Assembly: GCF_014356525.2 (NCBI RefSeq)
Contig: NC_052508.1
Coordinates: forward strand, 43,875,858-43,939,857
Reading direction: 5' to 3'
Source of the DNA: Nilaparvata lugens
Lineage: Eukaryota; Arthropoda; Insecta; Hemiptera; Delphacidae
Length of the DNA: 64,000 nucleotides
The first letter of the stretch is position 1. Every line of letters begins with the position of its first letter. The position numbers and the translations under genes are program-made. The notes under the pieces are model-generated. The model did not search any database. It saw only the letters and a list, made by a program, of their open reading frames with translations, and was not told the DNA's origin. Of the stretch, positions 21,836-32,840 are shown piece after piece.

Positions 21836-24050
21836 CCTCCCACTTAACGGTATAACGTTAGCGTTGAAAGCTAATATACGCAGGGAATTCAATAACTATG
21901 TGGTTAGATTTGAAACTTCTATAAGGACAAATCCGCAACTTTTCTGGTCGTTTGTGAAAAGCAAAAGAAAGAAAAGTGGTGCTGAGGTACCTCAAGCGGT
22001 TTCATGGCAGGGTAATAGGTGTACTGGTGGTGCTGTTGTAGATACTTTTGGTTCCTACTTCTCTTCCGTATATCCTGATAATAATTCATCATATGATCCT
22101 GCTTCTATCCTAGACTGTAGAGGGATGAATGATGGCTTCGATGGGTGGGGCTTTACAGAGTTCTCTTTGGATGAAGTGTTAACAGCTATCAAAAATTTAA
22201 ATGACAAGAAGTCTGCAGGTCCTGATGATATTCCAGTCTATATTATTAAAGGTTGCAGTGAAATTTTAGCTGAACCTTTGTTATACATTTTCAACTTGGC
22301 TATTAAAACATCAGCCTTTCCAGATGCTTTGAAGATTGCGCGTGTGACTCCAATATTCAAGTCTGGAAGTAGAGAAAATGTTGAGAATTATCGTTCTCGA
22401 TCATCAATGTGATAGCAAAGCTTTTTGAAGTATTGTTGCACGGTCAGATTTTCTGGCTCACCAGGTCTGGAATAGCTGAAGCTCAGCATGGTTTTATGCC
22501 TGGTCGCTCGACTGTTTCCAATCTGCTGTAATTCAGCCATGAGGTACATTCCGTACTCGCTGATGGTGGTCGCATGGACGTTGTCTACACGGACCTATCC
22601 AAGGCACTACTGTTGATCATGACATACTTTTGGAAAAACTTTATAGTAAGTTCGGCTTCTCTATCAAAGCAGTAAAATTCATGGCCAGCTATCTATGTAA
22701 TCGTCAGCAATATGTTCAGTTGAGGTTTCATAAATACAAACAGTATATATGTACAGCAGGAGTTCCTCAGGGATCAAACCTAGGACCTCTTCTGTTTCTT
22801 CTTCTAATAAATGATTTGCCCCAGTCAATAGAGTCCAGAATATTACTTTATGCAGATGATGTAAAAATATTCAGACATATGAAAGATGCAAATGACTAAG
22901 CTACTCTGCAGAAAGATATAAATAATCTGGCTCAATGGTGTCATTCTAATAAGCTCAAATTGAATATTAAAAAATGTTATGTAGTTAGTTACTCCAGAAA
23001 AACAGACCCATGTTTCATAGATAATACGTATTCAATTTCCGGACAGAAATTGGAGATATGCAAAACAACAAAAGATCTTGGCATCATTTTTTATGAAGCT
23101 TTTAGATTTGATGTTCATATTGATCACGTCGTGAATAAAGCTTTCAAGATTCTGGGATTTGTGTGTCCCTGTTATTAGAGTGTACAGTGCTTTGGTGCGC
23201 AGTGGATTGGAGTATGGTTCAGTGATTTGGTCACATTACCGGACCGGCACGGCTCACGACAGTGAAAGAGTGCAGAACAATGAAAGTCTCACAGAAAAAT
23301 TTCAATTACATTCGCTGGCTTCTAGAAGGGATATGCATGGCATTACTTTTCTATGTAAGCTAGTGAATGGTGCAATGGACAGCCCTTCCCTTTTATCATT
23401 GATTAATTTCCATGTTCTGCAATTGACAGCTAGATCTTGCAATACATTTACAATTGCCTTCTGCAGAACGGACTATAGTTATTATGAACCAATTAAAAGG
23501 ATGCAGCGCCTATTCAATGTGAGCTGTATCGGTCTGGATATATTTGGTTGGTCGGTTGATTTGGTTGATTCGATTGTGCACGCGTGTCGAAGTAGGGTTG
23601 GTGCCTATGTGGTTGGTGACGCATGAGTTGTTTGGCCTGTCTCTTGATGGTAGTTTTTAATTGTTACAACATATATAGTATAGCATATTATGATTTTTTC
23701 TCATTGGTATATATTTTTTTCTCTTCTCTTAACTGTGTTTCTTTGGAGTGGAACGAAATTCTGTTTTATTGTTCTCTTATTCTGTATTATTTGTTAAATT
23801 AGTACTTATTTTTATTCATATTCTTAATATTTCCTATTGGTTTATTTCTTATTTTTAAACATTTTCAATTTTTCATTAACTTTTTTCTTGATAATTATGA
23901 AGAACTTAGTTATGTTGAATCGGGAACAGTTTTGGGCTATAATGCCTGTTGTTCCCAAACCTGTTACTTTATGTGTGTGTTACTTTAACCGCCATTTTGT
24001 GACGTTCCAAACCTGTTTGTATATATTTTTTGTAAATAAATAAATAAATA
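21836..24050 (+). pseudogene. LINE RT (Jockey-like) nested in the P element
   Basis: 21855-22412 encodes the pre-RT and RT N-terminus (FWSFVKSKRKKSG, DDIPVYIIKGCSEILA, RVTPIFKSG). 22420-22620 is shifted ([26 protein letters not shown]). 22630-22899 has [14 protein letters not shown] and the catalytic [10 protein letters not shown]. 22960-23626 completes the C-terminus (GLEYGSVIWSHY). Interrupted by about five lesions. The 3' end is an (AAAT)n tail near 24035-24050. The endonuclease is absent, so this is a 5'-truncated insertion. Confidence 0.8.
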
Positions 24051-24083
24051 ACAGAAACGTCACAAAATGGCGGTTAAAGTAAC
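23979..24083. repeat. Perfect 28-bp inverted repeat around a LINE tail
   Basis: 23979-24006 (GTTACTTTAACCGCCATTTT...) is the exact reverse complement of 24056-24083. The 49-bp loop contains the (AAAT)n LINE tail. Confidence 0.8.
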
Positions 24084-24829
24084 ATACTCACCATGATAAC
24101 AAAATTCACTTTCAGTACAAAATAAAAACCAGGAAAACAAGAAAAGATAATAAAACAAGTATGCAAATACTTTCTATCTATTTATCTCTATCTTTTCTAT
24201 CTATATTTTCTATCATACTAATGTATGCTAACAATGTTATGATAAAACTAATTTCGTAGTGTTGTATTGGTTGAAATTAATTTGGTCATTTAAACTATAC
24301 TAATTTACCCAATTAAATTGTGTGTAAAGGTATTGGGCAATATATTTCTGAACAATTACTGCAACATGAAGAATAATAATCAGTTGCTCTAGCAAGCAAA
24401 GTCGCGAAAATTGAGAACATTAAATTCTTAGGCTAGAATAAAATAACGATTATTATAAGCTATGTGAATTGCACTTGAATGCTATGTGCATGAGAATAAA
24501 TAAAGCCCTATCAAATAATAATACCCTATCAAATAATTATTTCTTTAATAAACCTTGATTAAATTAATAAAACTAGACCCTATTTGAATTCTTAAAAATG
24601 ATTTTGAACAGTAATAAGTTATTAGAGAAAGTTGGAACCTAGCTGATGGCAGTAAGTTAGTCAACCAAACATGGCGGCCATCTTGTTTGTATGCTCAGGT
24701 CCGGTATTTAGGAGGTCCTGCCTCATTGAATGCAATTTTTATGCACTATTAAATAGGATGCAAAGAACTTATAACAGCTTGTCTGGGCGCCTAGATGTCT
24801 TCTGGTTTTCTCGCGCTAAATTCCGGAAA

Positions 24830-25230
24830 GTGTTATATTATGATAATTAAATCTTGTGTAAGCATGATCTGATCAAATAAATAGTTGGTGTATCAGTGTG
24901 GATGTGCATATGGTTTGGGACGTCGTTTAGTTATGTTATCTATTCTATTGATAAAATTCTTGTTCATTATTTGTTATTATATTCTTTAATTTTTTTATAA
25001 GTTTTGGAATTTTGATATCTCAATTTGTTTTATTTTTACTTTTTTCATAAGTATTTGAAATCTTTGTATTTTTCATTTTTGAATTAGGTGGTATTTTTGT
25101 TATTTGTATTATTTATTATTGCATAAGTTCGTATTATTTTCATTTGTATCTGTACAATTTTTATTGTTAAGGAGACATATTTGGGGAAACCCGTTGTCTC
25201 CATTGTGAATAAATTAATAAATAAATGAAC
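24830..25230 (+). repeat. Probable LINE 3' UTR with (AAAT)n tail
   Basis: T-rich sequence leads to a hairpin (GGAGACA...TGTCTCC at 25171-25201) and then GAATAAATTAATAAATAAAT. This is the style of a LINE 3' end. No RT coding remains. Confidence 0.4.
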
Positions 25231-25600
25231 TATTGATTGCGTGCAATAACGCATGCAATTAATAACTAAAATAACATAGCATTGTCTCTCGAACTTTCTC
25301 TCATTTGAACTCGGCCTGTCCTGTTGACAGTATGTCTTGAAGGAGATTAGCTTTTGATGTTAGCATTTTTGATACACCAACCCCAACAGCCATTAGCCGT
25401 TTTCACACCGATATCTCGCCGACACGACATACAGGCAGGATTTACTCTGCTGATGAACATTATAAGAGGAGGCTGCGGTATATAACTGCGCGAAGTCTAC
25501 TGTTCACAGAACTACTAGTTATGAAAAAGTGATTTAGTCAACTAGTAAATTAATTTTTGTATTATTGAATACTAAGTGCTTAACTCTTTGAATATAGGGC
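25231..25600. other. No feature seen
   Basis: Mixed sequence including a CATGCAATT-type word shared with 20953-21030. No coding evidence. Confidence 0.35.
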
Positions 25601-25888
25601 ATGGCCCTGATTACAAATAAATGCTATTCTTCTTCTTCTACAAATGTGAACTGGGTTGCAACTGTGAAGTATAATCATACATTGAAGCAGCTGCCACTCA
25701 GCCAATTTAAGCGGGCTTTGAAAGCATTATTAATTGCTAAGTGTTTGTACACTGTTGACGAATATTTTGAAGTTGACTGGAGTTGTGTTACAAAGCTGAT
25801 ACTATCTATAGTCTTCCTTTTGTTGTATTCATGCTTGTCTGACATGGTCCATGTACAATGTCTGACATGTATTCTTGTACCTGATTGA
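25601..25888 (+). pseudogene. Possible LINE C-terminal tail ORF
   Basis: A 95-codon frame includes LPLSQFKRALKALLIAKCLY and a YTVDEYF motif. This resembles the last residues of some insect LINE RT proteins, where a 'FKR.LK..L....YTV.EF' tail follows the RT. No RT core is seen upstream, and it could be chance. Confidence 0.35.
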
Positions 25889-26065
25889 CCGATTAAATAT
25901 TATTTATTCATGAATAGTATGAATTTTGATCAGTACAATCGCATCAAAAAATGCTGGTTTGCATTGACAATGCAAAATGAATCTCAATGGAGGTTATCTT
26001 TTAAATAATTGTAAGTGGAAGTTGTCATTAAAATTGTATGTATTGTCTATGAAAAATGAAATTAC

Positions 26066-26226
26066 CTGACTGCGAGCTGCAATCGGAGACTTGGTCGGCT
26101 TTTTGGAGAGCCGCATCGGCCATGGCTGTGTCGCCTGTTAGCCTTGCGTAGTGATGCACATCCATGAACAGATCGTGCTCGTTCAGATCGATCGCCAACC
26201 GAAACGCCTTATCGAATATCCTGTAC
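26066..26226 (-). CDS. fritz: fritz/WDPCP exon (fifth exon seen)
   Basis: 161-nt minus-strand exon between acceptor CCCCAG (26227-26232) and donor GTAATT. It completes an Arg codon from the exon at 26960-27083 and reads YRIFDKAFRLAIDLNEHDLF then MDVHHYARLTGDTAMADAAL. This matches the 'RYxxFxKAFLLAxDxxxxDLFMDIHYLA' block of WDPCP (from memory), the most conserved C-terminal part of the family. One leftover G joins AC of the exon at 3487-3707 to make Asp, so phase is preserved across the 22-kb intron. Confidence 0.88.
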
Positions 26227-26959
26227 CTGGGGAGGAACCGAGCAAATGAACTATGTTTACAAAAGTTATTTTGTACCTGAAGTGGAAAGTGCCACTTTGT
26301 TGTAGGCAACAGATTTTTCCAAGAGTGGAGAAAGTTTCTTAAGTGTAGCAAATACACTTCCGATTTATTATCGTACCCATTACATTTTTCCTCCAGTCAC
26401 CATTTTAAATATGAGTGAGTAATTAGGGGTAAGCTTGTCAAAAAATGCCCACAATTTTTCAAACATTGTATAATTGTTGCTACAAGTTAGTATTTTTTGC
26501 TAATCACATTGCAATAACTCTTGTCAGTTATGCAATAAATTTATGTCAGAAAATCGATTTTAGAAGTATATTTTACAGTACCTAACACACAAAAATTCAA
26601 AATCTAAAGAATGAATAAAATATTCCTTCAAATTTTGAAAAAATGGTATAGCTATTTCTGAGTGTAACTTATTTCTGAATTTTATATATAATAAGATTGA
26701 GCTGCTGAAAACACCATTTGTGAGATTGAGAGTTCATTTATAAAATGAAGTCTGGTCGTTTTTCTGGTTCTTATCTGGGTGTGCCGTGTCAGAACATTCA
26801 TTATATTATAGAGGAAATTACAGACAAAGTAATTCTGAAGATTAATCTTCTGCGATTTCATGAAAAATTCAGTTGATACATGCTATTTCCCGACACTTTA
26901 CGCTGCATACCTTGTCAAATTTATAATTTCTTGCAATTTCACAGCGGAATTTGCCTTAC
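26227..26959. other. fritz intron, no other feature
   Basis: 733-nt intron with splice sites on the minus strand. The only repeat-like word is AGTGCCACTTTG near 26286, related to the foldback at 5812. Confidence 0.6.
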
Positions 26960-27083
26960 CTGAGCAAGTGGTGAAAAAATCTCCTGGTCAGGTCCCTTAC
27001 AGGATCTGCAAATTCTTCTTCAGTGGAATGACTTAAGGGGCGAGCAGGCACATGAAAACTTCCCAGAGCTGTTTCCAACTGAA
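26960..27083 (-). CDS. fritz: fritz/WDPCP exon (fourth exon seen)
   Basis: 124-nt minus-strand exon with acceptor TTCTAG and donor GTAAGG. The first two bases complete a Leu codon; it then reads QLETALGSFHVPARPLS and EEFADPVRDLTRRFFHHLLR. This closely parallels the WDPCP block 'AQLETSLGTFYAPTRPL...RRFFHHLLRY'. It ends with AG, completed by G from the next exon. The match of both sequence and phase on both sides makes the gene assignment firm. Confidence 0.88.
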
Positions 27084-27455
27084 CTAGAATGGAAAAAACA
27101 CAATCAATTGCAAGATACTATTACCAACGTCAAACTGAGAAGGGAAATTCCCATAACTTACGAATAAAATTAACTCGATTTTGAATTATTGAACTAACAG
27201 TAGTTATAATATTACATCATTATCTTACATCATAAAATAGTCTCTATATAGTCTACCCCTAAGAACAGAGTAATGAAATTGGGGTTAGGATTTTGATTTG
27301 TGGTTCTATTTGTGCTCAGGTTGTTATTTACTTGAAGTTGCTATGCTGGTTGACTCCAATAGCTGGCTAAACTCAGCGTTACTGCTATACATAGTAGCGT
27401 GTTGATGCTGTGAAAGGGATAAATCGTTCCAGGGATCTACTCGCGAGACCGTGAC

Positions 27456-28037
27456 TATACAATGTGTACGTTCTGTGTACAGTAAATAATATTGTTCCAG
27501 TTCCAATCGTAAATTGTTCCATCACGTGACAAGAGCAAAATGTTCCCATGGAACGCCATTTCAAAATCGTTGGTTCAAGCTTTTGGCGCGCACATATAAA
27601 GTTGATTTACACTAAAATGTGTCGTTTACTAGCTGCGTGAATGAAGAAAGGCTGTTTTACAAACCTACCGTCTAGAAAAGTGTAAATTTATTTTATTCCA
27701 TTACTCTGAAATTTTCTATCGAGAAAAATTCATTTAATGAATGGTTATCAAAGATTATATTGTTGGTTATGTATTCTATGCAATGGTAAACTATCAGCGC
27801 ATGCGCAGAGAAGCAAGCAGACTACAATGATCGACCAATGAGAGCTCAGATAGTTGGAACTGTACCAGGTCGGACATTATTACACTTCGACTGTGAGGCA
27901 GAAAGTTGAAGCTGGAACAGGATTCTGGAACAGAATCTGTCAAAATTCCTCCCATGGAACGTGGAACTTTTCACTTGGTAAATTGTGAATAGGACAATTT
28001 ACCACATTCCATGTTCACAGAACGGGCCCAATGTATA
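27456..28037. mobile_element. MITE with diverged TIRs in the fritz intron
   Basis: The left end TATACAATGTGTACGTTCTG and the reverse complement of the right end, TATACATTGGGCCCGTTCTG, align. CCATGGAACG and AAATTGT words are also repeated in inverted order inside. It has no coding region. It sits wholly in the intron between fritz exons 28644-28879 and 26960-27083. Confidence 0.5.
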
Positions 28038-28643
28038 CATGTAAATAAACAGAAGTCATTATGGCTGTGTAATGGGTCCCTAAGAAATAACAATCACAAA
28101 TAATTATATTATACAATAATATGATTGGGAGAAGACAACAACATAACATCGATATATGACAACTCTCAAAAACTCAACAACATTGCTTTTCTTTTTTCAT
28201 AGTATGGATCACTAATTTTTTGAAATTATTTTCATATATAATGATTAATTCATTAATTATTTATTAATAGAGGGAAAAAACATAGTGTACAATATTATGT
28301 CTGGAAGGCGACAACTGGCTGAGCACAAAACTGTCTCTCCCTGTAATATCGATGAGTCCCAAAACTGTATGTAATATCGATAAATAAGCTATAGAATCAC
28401 ATGATATGAAGAAAGGTTTGTTTGGTTTAGCTCTTATAGTTACGTAAACTTAAATTAAATTAAAATTAATCGATTAATAAAAATGAGATTAGCCTATGAC
28501 CATCCTCGTTAATTGAGGATCTTTATGCAAAAATTGCAAGTTAATCAGTTCATCTCCTATCCCGTACATGTATAAGCCGATTCTTTTCTCTATAATATTA
28601 TGGATGAATTATTACAAAATAAAAAGTAATAAGGTGATATTAC

Positions 28644-28879
28644 GTTCTCTATCAGGTGTTAATGGCAAACGCAGCAGATGATTGACAATTCGATGCAACG
28701 ATGCGAGACACGCGTAGCCAGCCTGATCCCAGTTGAGACTGAGCAACAGGTTGACTGCGCGATCAGCCTGGCCCACATTCAGGTATTGAGCTATCAGAGC
28801 GTCTGATGTCAGACCTTGGTTATGCACGTCGTTCAACATGCCTCCCCCTCCAATCAACTTCACAACCGCCAACGGACCA
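28644..28879 (-). CDS. fritz: fritz/WDPCP exon (third exon seen)
   Basis: 236-nt minus-strand exon with acceptor TTTCAG (before 28879) and donor GTAATA. T completes the Arg codon CG|T from the exon at 44347-44454; it then reads GPLAVVKLIGGGGMLND, LIAQYLNVGQADRAVNLLLS, LNWDQAGYACLASLHRIVNH and LLRLPLTPDRE. WDPCP has 'FERGPLGVL...', an alpha-helical 'A..IL..MNWD...CF.S...IVNHLLRQ.LTPERE' block in the same order. This is the transition from the beta-propeller to the helical domain. The final C joins TT of the next exon (Leu). Confidence 0.88.
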
Positions 28880-29111
28880 CTGAAATTACATACAAATTCA
28901 TTTCTCACAAATCACTAACTACATGAATTGGTGTTCAGCATAAATAAATATTAGTATGGAATAATATTTTGATAGTCTATTGATTTAACTCAATCCACTT
29001 TATTGTATTTGAAAGATTTCACTGTACTGTACAGTAAAGACTGTCAGTTTTAAAACCAAGCCGTATATGGTTAGAACGGAAACAATACAGTGCATGTCTT
29101 ATCGCATTTAG
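28880..29111. other. fritz intron sequence
   Basis: AT-rich, no feature apart from the acceptor of the minus-strand exon. Confidence 0.4.
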
Positions 29112-29222
29112 TTCCCCTCCCTCTCACTCTACCTAGCTCTGTCTATCTCCGATGAGGAGGAGAAGGGTGCTTTCTCCCCGGCGGAGCTGGCTGAGACCCA
29201 GCAGTTGTTAAAACCGCATCAA
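29112..29222 (+). CDS. Possible plus-strand exon of an unknown gene
   Basis: 111 nt (37 open codons) between an acceptor-like TTTAG (29107-29111) and a strong donor GTAAGT at 29223. It reads with SISDEEEKGAFSPAEL and AETQQLLKPHQ, a coding-like acidic and amphipathic composition. It is GC-richer than its surroundings and lies on the strand opposite fritz, within its 15.5-kb intron. I do not recognise the protein. It could be a nested host gene exon, a captured gene fragment, or chance. Confidence 0.35.
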
Positions 29223-29713
29223 GTAAGTCGATCCGCATTCATGTATTGAGACACTACCAGCATCACGCTTCACGATAAAGAACTACCCGGTCTATCGGCT
29301 TGAGTTAACAGGGAAATTTGGAACATAGACGCCCTATACTATGAAATATCTTCTTATGCTATATTTTCTAGCAGAAAATAACAAAGTATTACATTGTGAA
29401 TTGTTAATGATTAAAAACAATTCATAACACATTAAATAAAAGACCCAATTGACTAAATCCGGAGAAACTAATATGAAAAACAAAGAATTCCAAACTTCTA
29501 TAACTACACCAATCATCAGATAATGAAAATCATCAAGTACTCTTATCAGTTACTCGATAGGATGATTACCACATAGAAAGTTCAAACAGAGAATAAGAAA
29601 AGATTGATTGAAACTGAGAATCACATCAAATATTCAACGGGTATCAACTTTAAAGAATAACTACAATTTTATTCATTCCAATGTCTAAATAAAAATTTGA
29701 ATCTATATATATA
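29223..29713. other. No feature seen
   Basis: AT-rich intronic sequence up to the inverted Helitron terminus. Confidence 0.4.
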
Positions 29714-31970
29714 CTAGCCGTCAGGCTCGCTTCGCTAGCCGTAACCGTCTAGCCAGGGGCTCCGCCCCCTGGACCCCCGACTGGATCGTCCAAAAATGAG
29801 ATCATTTTCGATTTTTCATTTGAGCATGCTTCAATCCATCAGAAAGTCAAAGTACTTTCTCGCTCGATTCAATCACTGATTAATTTCAACTATTTAGTGC
29901 AGGGTGGAAAACTTCGTTAGGATATTATGAGAATTATTGTACTTCACTCTACTCTACTCTAACGAACTCTCATGATATGAATAACCTGAGGGTGTTCTTC
30001 AATGTTAAACCATCTCAAGTACTCAATTTAAAATATGTTTTATCTAACATACAAAGGCTAAGAGTCCCCCAGCTCAATGCTGTATTATCTGCTCAATGGC
30101 AGGGGTATCATTGGCGCCACCCAACTCTTTGTAGCTCTAAATTTGTCATGTTAATTCTTCACTGTAGATTGATATGCCGTTCAGATATGGACGGCATAAT
30201 ATAAATGTGTGATCAGCAAACTCTATAATTTTTCAAGAACTTCCTTGTAAACCACATTCCTAGTTTTCCCTTTTGGCTGAAGGATGAACAAACTTCCAGG
30301 TGAACTCACTCGTGAGCAAGCAACATATAACTGGCCATGAGAAAAACAGTCAGTACTCAAGTCCACTCCAGCTACTTTCAAACTCTGTCCTTGTGCTTTA
30401 TTGATGGTCATTGCATAGCACAATTTCACAGGAAATTGTAAGCGTTTGAACTGAAAGCTGTATTCTGTTGGGATGAGGGGAATCCTTGGTATGTATACTG
30501 TTTCTCCCTGATTGGCTTCAGTAATTATTTTTGCTTCAATCACATGTTTTTTCAGAGAAATGATTTGAAGCCTGGTCCCATTACACAGCTTTGGTGGGTT
30601 TAAATTACGTAAAAGCATGATTGGTGTTCCAACTTTCAGGGTGAGGTTGTGTGGTGGAAAACCTGGTGGATCAAGGGTATTCAAGAATTCAACTGGGTAA
30701 TGCACAGCATCCTCAATTTCAATCACAAAATCAACAGATTCATATCTCATGACTGCTGTTGAGAGCTTTTCTAATAGGAAATTGTTTATGGAATTCGCTA
30801 ACTCATTGGTAGGAGTGAGTATGGCTCTTTCCCTCAACCATGAAGCACAATCCCTGTGAGAATTTTCAATATCTGGATATATTTTGCTTGTCAAACTCAT
30901 AAGATCTTCTACCACTTGACAAAGACCACTGGGAATCCTTATTTTCCCTTCTTCCTCCAAAAGCATTCCATTTCCTATTCTCAACAATATTTCAGAGAAC
31001 TCTTCTGCTTTCATTTCATTTTTCAGATGCACACGCATATTTACTTTCAGTGATAGAGTTTCCACTTGTGACCATAAATAGGAAGACTTCAAACATGCCT
31101 TCATTTCATCAGCACGGGTTCCTCTAGGTATAACTGGCAAAGTCTGTCTAAAGTCACCTGCTAAAAGTAGTGTGACTCCACCCATCAGTCGGTTCTGACT
31201 CCTTATATCTCGTAGTGTTCTATCAAGAGCTTCAAATCCTCCTCTATGAGCCATTGTACACTCATCCCAAACAATAAGTTGGGCTTCTTGAAGTACCTTT
31301 GCCATTTCACTTTGCTTTGAAATGTTACACAGTGAGGTCTCTGTATAGCTGAGGGGTAATTTGAATGCTGAGTGGGCTGTTTTCCCTCCGTCAAGCAAAG
31401 TTGCTGCGATTCCTGATGAAGCTACTGCTATAGCAATTTTCTTTTTGCTCCTGATTGTGGATAGCAATAGGTTTATCAAGAATGTTTTGCCAGTGCCACC
31501 AGGAGCATCTAGGAAGAAGAGATTCCCATAGTTGGAATCAATGCTGATCAAGATTCTGTTATATGCTTCTTTTTGTTCCATATTTAAATTTGGAACATTC
31601 AATTCGACTGCTTGATTTAGTTTAGTAGAATCATATGATAGCTCACTCTGATATCTACGATTAACAACTACTCCTGGGTCACGTTGAGGCATTGGAAGTC
31701 CATAATCAGAAATTTCTTTTCCTGACATGAAACTAACTATGTCTTCGAGAAGAATTAGACACTGGTTACTAACAGAATCTGGTTGCACTTCTCCAAAATC
31801 CTTAATCATTTTAAATTTTATATCTTCTGCAAGGCTATCTTGATATTTTTCATATAATGGCTTTGGATTGCTTACTTGACAGAAAAACAGAATAATAGCG
31901 AAAAGTTCACGAATTTTTGATGATGTTTTGAAAATGGAGGCTTCCTTCAAAGTGTAGTCCCAGTGAGCAT
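29714..31970 (-). mobile_element. Inverted, 5'-truncated Helitron copy
   Basis: Read on the minus strand this ends in ACGGCTAG followed by T, the CTRR|T terminus of Helitrons. A GC-rich hairpin (CCAGGGG...CCCCTGG) lies just upstream. It is the near-identical reverse complement of 40553-42828 and carries only the helicase end and the 3' terminus. At 31970 it abuts the TC start of the plus-strand Helitron, giving a head-to-head arrangement. Confidence 0.85.
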
Positions 31971-31989
31971 CACTGACTGACTGACTCAC
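30223..31989 (-). CDS. Helitron Pif1-like helicase C-terminal part (inverted copy)
   Basis: 588 open codons without a stop. Helicase motifs in order: Walker A APGGTGKTFLINLLL, the IVWDECTMAH Walker B, LLLAGDFRQTLPVIPRG, TPTNELANSINNFLL, and the C-terminal TINKAQGQSLKVAGVD and VACSRVSSPGSLF. This is the SF1 Pif1 helicase half of a Helitron RepHel protein. Its first few codons (MSQSV) come from the junction repeat and are not native. The protein matches the plus-strand copy but has Ser (TCA) where that copy has TAA. There is no Rep domain, so it cannot be an autonomous transposase. Confidence 0.85.
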   Translation of the reverse strand: MSQSVSDAHWDYTLKEASIFKTSSKIRELFAIILFFCQVSNPKPLYEKYQDSLAEDIKFKMIKDFGEVQPDSVSNQCLILLEDIVSFMSGKEISDYGLPMPQRDPGVVVNRRYQSELSYDSTKLNQAVELNVPNLNMEQKEAYNRILISIDSNYGNLFFLDAPGGTGKTFLINLLLSTIRSKKKIAIAVASSGIAATLLDGGKTAHSAFKLPLSYTETSLCNISKQSEMAKVLQEAQLIVWDECTMAHRGGFEALDRTLRDIRSQNRLMGGVTLLLAGDFRQTLPVIPRGTRADEMKACLKSSYLWSQVETLSLKVNMRVHLKNEMKAEEFSEILLRIGNGMLLEEEGKIRIPSGLCQVVEDLMSLTSKIYPDIENSHRDCASWLRERAILTPTNELANSINNFLLEKLSTAVMRYESVDFVIEIEDAVHYPVEFLNTLDPPGFPPHNLTLKVGTPIMLLRNLNPPKLCNGTRLQIISLKKHVIEAKIITEANQGETVYIPRIPLIPTEYSFQFKRLQFPVKLCYAMTINKAQGQSLKVAGVDLSTDCFSHGQLYVACSRVSSPGSLFILQPKGKTRNVVYKEVLEKL

Positions 31990-32010
31990 TCACTCACTCA
32001 CTCGCGGAAC
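31971..32010. repeat. (CTGA)n/(CTCA)n microsatellite at the Helitron 5' end
   Basis: CACTGACTGACTGACTCACTCACTC-type tandem tetranucleotides. Such arrays occur at 5' ends of several insect Helitron families. Confidence 0.7.
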
Positions 32011-32039
32011 TAAAAATCCACCGGACCAAAAACGTTCAA

Positions 32040-32590
32040 ATTTGGTAGGTATGTTCAGTTGGCCCTTTAGAGGCGCACTAAGAACAAATTTGAAAAAATT
32101 TCCAAATATATGCCCAAAATCTGCATTTTTCCATCGTTTTTTAGCGTTCGCTCAGCTCTATCGAAAACAAATGAACAGAAAATGTTCAAATTTAGTACAG
32201 AAGCTCAGCTATTTTGTATATTATTATAAATATAATAATGTTGTGTTGGAAGGAATTTGCAATAATGTTAAAGATACGCCCAAAATTAGCGTTTATTTTT
32301 GCGCTTTCCCAGTTCCTTCATCAAGTAATAGACAGAAAATGTTCATATTTGGTATAGAGGTTTAGCTAGGATCTAAAAATTTTGTGATTCGGTGACTTTA
32401 ATATTTTATCAAAGATACGCCTGAAATCAGCTTTTTCCCAACGTTTTTCTCAGCTTTTTTGCGTTTTTTCAACTTTTTCAATAATTTTGATGGAAATATA
32501 TTTAAAAAAATTCAGTACACAGGTTCAGCTGAAGTGGAAGAATTTTGTTTGCCAAAGATACGCCGATATAGTAACAGGTGTGTTTTAAAG
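32040..32590. repeat. Degenerate tandem repeats in the Helitron leader
   Basis: A unit of about 160-170 bp recurs at least three times, each with 'agaaaatgttcaaatttggta..ag.ttcagct', 'aaagatacgcc.aaatcagc' and a T-rich segment. The end of a further unit resumes after the MITE at about 32855. Confidence 0.6.
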
Positions 32591-32601
32591 AGCTGTCTTA
32601 A

Positions 32602-32836
32602 GGTGCGTACAGACTGTCGCTCTGCACCGCAACCGAACGTCACTCCAGCAGAGCGATTGATGATCGACCGGCGAGCAACAATGGTTCGACCGGGGAACGC
32701 GAGAAGATCTAACATCTTCCGTAACGTTCATGATGGGTGCGTGGGCGGTGCGACTGTGGTTCGATGGTGGTACGAGGGCGGTACGAGGGAGGAGCGTGCT
32801 CGGTGCGGGTTGGAAGCACGAATATGTGTACGCAGC
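32602..32836. mobile_element. piggyBac-like MITE, TTAA target
   Basis: TIRs GGTGCGTACAGAC and (reverse complement of the right end) GCTGCGTACACAT are flanked by TTAA on both sides (32598-32601 and 32837-32840). GC-rich interior, no transposase. It interrupts the leader repeats of the Helitron. Confidence 0.7.
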
Positions 32837-32840
32837 TTAA

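Larger units (their letters stand above)
21038..24720 (+). mobile_element. P-superfamily DNA transposon, non-functional
   Basis: The left end begins CAGGACCTCCTAAATACCGG and the reverse complement of the right end begins identically (first 21 bases match; about 26 of 28 overall). The target CCTCATT is duplicated at 21031-21037 and 24721-24727. Terminal CA...TG, a 7-bp duplication and an internal THAP gene together fit the P superfamily (known to use 7-8 bp duplications and THAP-DNA binding). Subterminal ATGGCGCC and ATGGCCGCC words are also inverted. The interior is largely occupied by a nested LINE; no transposase catalytic part is seen. Confidence 0.8.
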
